The notes beneath the pieces are model-generated. The model saw only the letters and a program-made list of their open reading frames with translations, was not told the origin of the DNA and ran no database searches. This document shows, piece after piece, positions 9,046-13,608 of a DNA stretch of 13,608 bases (its first letter is position 1; every line of letters starts with the position of its first letter). The position numbers and the translations under genes are program-made. Origin of the DNA: Dissophora ornata (lineage: Eukaryota > Mortierellomycota > Mortierellomycetes > Mortierellales > Mortierellaceae); the NCBI GenBank assembly GCA_025201705.1, contig MU617218.1, forward strand, positions 5,174 through 18,781. The letters run 5' to 3'.

Positions 9046-9082
9046 GGGTCCCACTCCTCCCGCAGGAGGCGGGTCCCACTCC
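9046..9082 (+). repeat. 12-bp direct repeat flanking a small hairpin
   Basis: GGGTCCCACTCC occurs at 9046-9057 and again at 9071-9082. Between and overlapping them, CCTCC (9056-9060) and GGAGG (9065-9069) can pair across the loop CGCA. The element lies in the ZPR1 upstream region. It could be a transcription-factor site pair, a small mobile-element footprint or chance; nothing flanking it looks like a transposon. Confidence 0.55.
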
Positions 9083-9502
9083 AGACAATTGTTTAAGGGA
9101 ACCGGGTGTCCTAAAACCCCTTCTCTCTCGAGGAAAGAAGTTTAATCTTATCCGATTGAAAGTACAAATGCCGGCAGAGAAAGCTGGCCTTCGTGGGTGC
9201 GGATGTGTAGCGAAAAACTGGGATTGGTGCACAATGACAAAAAAACGGATCTGGATCAACAGATCCTTGAGATCAAGGTTGAATGCAGATCAAATGGGAA
9301 TGTCCATAGGAAATGTGGATCAAAGCGAGAAGGTGGTGGGTATAGACAGACGATATTTACCTGATAGATCAATGTGGAAGGTGCAGGAAGGATGGAGGGA
9401 ATGAATGATCAAAAAGATCAGATTGGAAAAGAAGAGAAGCGGAGGGAAGGAGAGGGAACAAACAACACAAAAAAAATTTTCACGCGCCAGGATTCTTTCT
9501 CC

Positions 9503-9510
9503 TTTTATAC
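9503..9510 (+). promoter_or_regulatory. TATA-like element of ZPR1
   Basis: TTTTATAC lies about 115 nt upstream of the ZPR1 start codon. A pyrimidine-rich stretch and CAA repeats follow, leading to the start context GCCATGG. Position and sequence suit a fungal core promoter, but there is no transcript evidence. Confidence 0.35.
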
Positions 9511-9623
9511 CGCTCACTTCTGTGACAAGGTTACTCGAGTACTCCTCCAGGTTACTCAACTCTTCACATTTCTAATCAGCCATTCCTCACCCCCCGAACA
9601 ACAACAACAACACATTCTTCGCC

Positions 9624-11744
9624 ATGGCCGAACAGACAAAGAATAATGATCTCGGACTCTCAGAGTCCCTGGCCAACACTGCGTTGTTTGACAAGAAGGA
9701 ACACAATGCCCAAGGCACTCCCGCCGACGGACCTCTGTTCCAAGATATTGACGGAGACCAGCAAGTCACCGAAATCGAGTCTCTTTGTATGAACTGCCAC
9801 GAAAATGTATGCACCTCTTCATCAAGACGCTGTCTGTCCTTGTAGTTTCCACTGTCTCTACGGGAGCAAAAGATATGAAAGAACAATGGATCAAACTAAA
9901 CCCCTTTTACCATCCACATCGAAACTGCAACAGGGAACAACCCGCCTCTTGCTTACCCGTGTGCCACATTTCCGTGAAGTGATCATCATGGCTTTTGACT
10001 GTCCACACTGCGGCTACCGATCCAACGAGCTGCAGCAAGCCAACGCTATCGCTGTTGGCGGTGCCATCTACACCTGCAAGATCAACACAAAGGCAGATCT
10101 CAACCGCCAGTTGGTCAAGACCGACACTGCGGTTGTCAAAATCCCAGAGATCGATTTTGAAATCCCAGCTCAACGCGGACATTTGACAACAATCGAAGGA
10201 CTTTTGCAGACTGTTATCGATGACTTGGAGGGTGACCAGCCTGTGCGCAAGGTAACGAACGACGCCTCCGTTTCTGAAAAACTAAGAAACTGATGAGTCA
10301 CGACTAAAAGGACGGTCCGCAGTCGGGTCTCCTGGCGAATGCCTAGGCATTGCGATAATTAATCACATACCTTTCTTTGTGTTAACGCATGCGCCTCCTT
10401 ACGACATCTCTATATAAAATAGCACATGGACGAGGCTTTATACCTTCAGATCGACAACGTTATAAAGAAACTCCAGGACTGCATCGACAACAAGAACCCC
10501 TTCACTGTCATCCTTGACGATCCCGCAGGAAACTCTTATATCGAATCACTGGACGCACCTAGACTGGACCCCAAACTGGATCTCTCTGTGTATATGCGTA
10601 CCCGTGATCAGGAGCGGGCAATGGGTCTCTCTGTGCCCGAAGGAGATGACGAAGACAGCAAGACCGAGGAGACCGCTCCCGTGCCCATGCCCCTTGATCA
10701 GCAGCTCGAGCATGCTCAGAAACAGCTGTGGGAAGCTGGCTTGACGGAGGAAGATCTGGAGAAGGAGCGTGAGGCTAAGAAGGAGGCCGCAATTGAAGCT
10801 GGCAAGGACCCTATTGAAGCTGAAGTGGATGAATTACCTGATATCTTGTCCTTCCCAGCCAATTGTTCATCCTGCGGCGCACCCAGCGACACCAAGATGC
10901 ATATTTTGGACATTCCTCACTTCAAGGAAGTCATCATCATGTCGACGACTTGCGACGAGTGTGGATACAAGAGCAATGAGGTCAAGGCTGGAGGACCTGT
11001 CAGCGAGTATGGAAAGCGCATCATACTTAAGATCGAGGATACTGAGGACATGAGTCGCGATATTCTCAAGGTCGGTGTTCAGTCTTTACGGGTTTTTGGT
11101 TGTGTAGGGTTCTGAAATATCCGGTTCTAACTAGCGATTGTGTGTATTCAAATTATGCTCGTAGTCTGAGACCTGTGGATTGTCGATCCCAGAGATTGAT
11201 TTGGAACTCAACTCCGGTACCTTGGGCGGTCGATTCACCACCGTCGAGGGATTGTTACGACAGGTCCACGACGAGCTCTCCAGTAAGGTCCCCGCCGAGG
11301 CTGAGAACGAGCCTGAGCGTCGTCGCGTCTTTAACAAGTTCCTGGACAAGCTTGAGCAGGTATGAGTTGCCCTAGGAATGCAAGTAGGTGAACACGCTTA
11401 GGAAGTGAGTTTTAACAGTGGAAATCTGAACCCTGTTGTAAACATAGGTCATGTCATTGGAGATCAAGAGTACCTTGATTCTGGACGATCCTCTTGGTAA
11501 CTCGTACCTTCAGAACCTGTACGCTCCGGAACCCGATCCTGCTATGACGATCGAGGAATATAAGCGCACGTTTGATCAGAACGACGCGTTGGGCTTGAAC
11601 GACATGCGCCTAGAGGACTACGATCATGACGATGAGACTCATGATCATGAAGAAGTTGAACACCATGACGACGTGGAGGAGCTGACTGAGGAACAGCAGG
11701 AGGCTGAGGAGATCTCCGGATCCGGTGTCTCTGGAGGTTTCTAG
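9624..11744 (+). CDS. ZPR1: Zinc-finger protein Zpr1, two ZPR1 modules, five exons
   Basis: Zpr1 is a conserved eukaryotic zinc-finger protein that binds translation elongation factor eEF1A and acts in its folding; it shuttles between cytoplasm and nucleus. Exons: 9624-9806, 9934-10251, 10423-11070, 11165-11359, 11448-11744. All introns are GT-AG, all junctions are phase 0, and the sum is 1641 nt (546 aa). Module 1: Cys4 zinc finger C55-x2-C58 ... C84-x2-C87 (CMNC, then [10 protein letters not shown]), with [15 protein letters not shown] between, then a beta domain ending [14 protein letters not shown] and a helical hairpin from about 168 ([15 protein letters not shown]). Module 2: C315-x2-C318 ... 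C344-x2-C347 (CSSCG, then [10 protein letters not shown]), with [11 protein letters not shown] between, then [20 protein letters not shown] and a second hairpin. The repeated LDDPxGNSY motif marks the end of each hairpin. A Glu-rich linker (about residues 210-310) and an Asp/His/Glu-rich C-terminus (from about 506) make it somewhat longer than yeast Zpr1 (486 aa). The start ATG sits in a strong context, GCCATGG. The exon 3 donor is AAG/GTCGGT, weaker than the other donors. Identity is firm. Confidence 0.97.
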
Positions 11745-13608
11745 AAGGCAGACGCGCAGGTGATACAGCGTGTTTGTTTATGTAGAGCATAAAAAAAAGT
11801 CGCTTTTTCTCTAGTATATAGTTTTTTTTTGTTTTTTTTAAAGCAAGCAAGCAAACGCGTGAATGCCTTTTGTATTTATTCATGAAACCTGGGGACGAGA
11901 TATAATTCATATAGAAAAAGAAAAAAGAGGCTGAGTCCCAACATCAATGATTACTTTCCCACGATTGTTTACTCCCCGATTACTATTGATAAGGCCATCG
12001 ATCCGGTCACGATCTTCATTCGCAGTCAAACTGACAATCATGATGGTTAAGAATCCAGACTAGATTTCGCGTAGTACATTGTATGGGCCAATGCTTTCAG
12101 GATGTGCAGAAGATCACAACAAACAACCGTTCAGACAAACTATGGATCCAGATTGAAGAGAGATTAAGAGAGGATCGCGAGGGGGAGAGAGCGCGTGTGA
12201 CTCGGTGCTGAGGAGTTTGACCCAAAATGCCGAAAAGAATTACTCAAAATGTTGGTATTTTGATTGAGCGGATAAAATGTGTCATTCATAATGATAGCAC
12301 GAAGCAATTCAAGGAAGATTCAAGCACCTTTTCCTCAAGATACTTGGACGCCTTTAACCATCTCGTGACCAGGAAAAAAATAAGAAAGAGGCTTTGACGC
12401 TTTTTTCCTCATCTGCTACTTTAACCTAAATGGATAAGAGACACTGGGCAGATAAGGGAGCGGACGAAAAGGGAGGCCTCGGGCTAGACCACAAGAGTTC
12501 CAATGCACCGGAGCAAACGAGCAAGCAAGCACGCAAAAAAAAAAAATGTTGGCCTTTTCGGCGAGGTGTTGATTAAGCAAAGCAGCTTGAACTAAAAAAA
12601 TCACATCTTGTTCATTCATGTCGTCTGCTTTTTTTATTCTTTCCATGACATGGTAGTTTGGGAGACAAAGGACTGAAGACGGAAGAGAACGACTAGCATA
12701 TGATATTCGAATTCGGTTGACGAAGACAAACAAGACAAACAAGAAAAAAAAAAAGGCGATGCGTAACTGACATGGTACGACCTGTGACAAGCGCTATCCT
12801 TTGTTTGAATACCGTCGGACGAAAATGGCAACGTTTCTGCATGGTCGATACCACTCATATCAATACTATTGACTCGTGTAGATTGCGTATGCGCTCTTGT
12901 TTAGTACATACCTTCTTATTATGTGTGACCAATAATGGTGTTGACTAGATAGGAGAACGATGCAACTCAGTGGAGCAAATCAATGTGAAATCAAGAAAAC
13001 AAAGTAAGAAAAAAAAAATACCAGGGGAGCAAGGCGCTAGTATGTTTTACTGTAGAATGTTTCCTTGAAGTCCAAGGACTTCCCGTCGAAAAGGCGGAGG
13101 TTAATGCGTTCTCGGAGTCGTATCGGAGTGGTCACCAAAACAACTTTCTCATTGATGGGCAACAGCCAAATAGTTTTTTTTTTTCAATCGCAAAAAAAAA
13201 AAAAAAGCAAGTAGATAGAAACTTGTTCATGAAAGAACTGTCATAAAATAAGGTCTGATTGTGGAGGAAACGCTTTTTTTTGCGCTAGGACTGCAGTATG
13301 AATCATATCACATGAACGAACTCAAACGAAGCGAAAAGTGATCGATTAAGCAAAATGGTTCTATCGATTTGATGCGTGTGCTCCAACTCTCCTTTATTTT
13401 TATTTTTAATCATTTTTTTTTTGTTCCGTTCTTCCGGGATGCAGTAGGGCGTGAAGATGAGCAAAAGTGATAGAGTGTAAAGCTCATACGCGTCTCATGC
13501 AGCGATAAAGATATTTTTTTTTGAGATGGTTCGGGAAAACACGCGATGAAAATTGTGCAAATCTCTTTTTATTGCAGTCACCCTGACCAAGAGTCCCGTC
13601 GCTGTGGA
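11745..13608. other. Gene-poor region right of ZPR1
   Basis: These 1864 nt begin with the ZPR1 3' UTR; no canonical plus-strand AATAAA is seen, though A-rich stretches such as 11790-11798 follow the stop. The rest is rich in A and T homopolymers of 7-14 nt (for example 12535-12546, 13171-13184 and 13191-13206) and short imperfect repeats such as two copies of gacaaacaa near 12725-12741. The reading frames over 12416-12858 on the minus strand are low-complexity Phe/Ser-rich translations with no domain. I could not recognise a tRNA, snRNA or transposon. At 13571-13577 the plus strand shows a splice-acceptor-like TTTTTATTGCAG followed by more GC-balanced sequence, possibly the edge of another gene. 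Confidence 0.6.

Larger units (their letters stand above)
8271..9623. other. Divergent intergenic region between ATG13 and ZPR1
   Basis: These 1353 nt separate the two start codons, which point away from each other, so the region must hold both promoters and both 5' leaders. The ATG13 side carries the AGGGG array described separately. The ZPR1 side has a TATA-like element and a pyrimidine-rich, then CAA-rich leader. The middle contains A-runs, for example at 8992-9002, and a GATC-rich patch near 9247-9294. Reading frames of up to about 158 codons exist on both strands over 8903-9404, but with poor starts and no recognisable domain. I do not call a gene here. Confidence 0.7.

Noticed and set aside
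8903..9404. Open frames of about 118-158 codons on both strands in the ATG13-ZPR1 intergenic region
   Set aside because: The longer one lacks an ATG for most of its length, the two overlap on opposite strands, and neither shows a domain.
9807..9933. Retention of ZPR1 intron 1 as coding sequence
   Set aside because: It contains an in-frame stop and would separate the two Cys pairs of the first zinc finger; clean GT-AG removal restores the family sequence.
12416..12858. Minus-strand frames of 74-124 codons right of ZPR1
   Set aside because: Phe/Leu/Ser-rich translations driven by T-runs, no domain and no supportable splice structure.
1..13608. CRISPR array, tRNA or rRNA genes, or a complete transposon
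   Set aside because: No regular spaced repeats, no tRNA B-box with matching cloverleaf, no rRNA signature, no transposase or reverse-transcriptase motif and no long terminal repeats were recognised by eye.

Overview
The window looks like nuclear DNA of a filamentous fungus. Every conserved gene is split by short GT-AG introns (about 88-295 nt) that are removed cleanly in the expected reading frame. The proteins are eukaryotic housekeeping factors with long low-complexity tails, and there is no bacterial-type operon. A Crinkler (CRN)-type gene together with moderate base composition points to an early-diverging lineage, Mortierella-like or another Mucoromycota. That placement is inference and was not tested.

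Layout: (1) 301-2035, plus strand: a broken Crinkler-type effector gene. Its header, two introns, a linker and a C-terminal domain with a D...ExK nuclease-like signature are recognisable, but the reading frame breaks at least five times. (2) 2055-3273, minus strand: a five-exon gene for D-aminoacyl-tRNA deacylase (DTD), tail to tail with the CRN relic and only about 20 nt from it. (3) 3513-8270, minus strand: a nine-exon gene for autophagy protein Atg13, 1241 aa as I reconstruct it, with an N-terminal HORMA domain and a very long disordered tail. (4) 8271-9623: a 1.35 kb intergenic stretch between two divergent genes, with a striking G-run/AGGGG array just upstream of ATG13 and a small direct repeat plus hairpin. 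(5) 9624-11744, plus strand: a five-exon gene for the zinc-finger protein Zpr1, 546 aa, with two tandem ZPR1 modules. (6) 11745-13608: 1.86 kb with no gene I can support, rich in A and T homopolymers; a possible exon may begin at the extreme right edge.

The intact genes do not form a pathway. DTD edits mischarged tRNA, Atg13 switches on the Atg1 kinase at the start of autophagy, and Zpr1 helps fold eEF1A. DTD and Zpr1 both touch translation, but their being neighbours is probably chance. I see no new multi-gene system. The observations most worth following are the pattern of damage in the CRN relic, the AGGGG/G-quadruplex array before ATG13, the repeat-coded tracts in Atg13, and the 9-nt first exon of the DTD gene.
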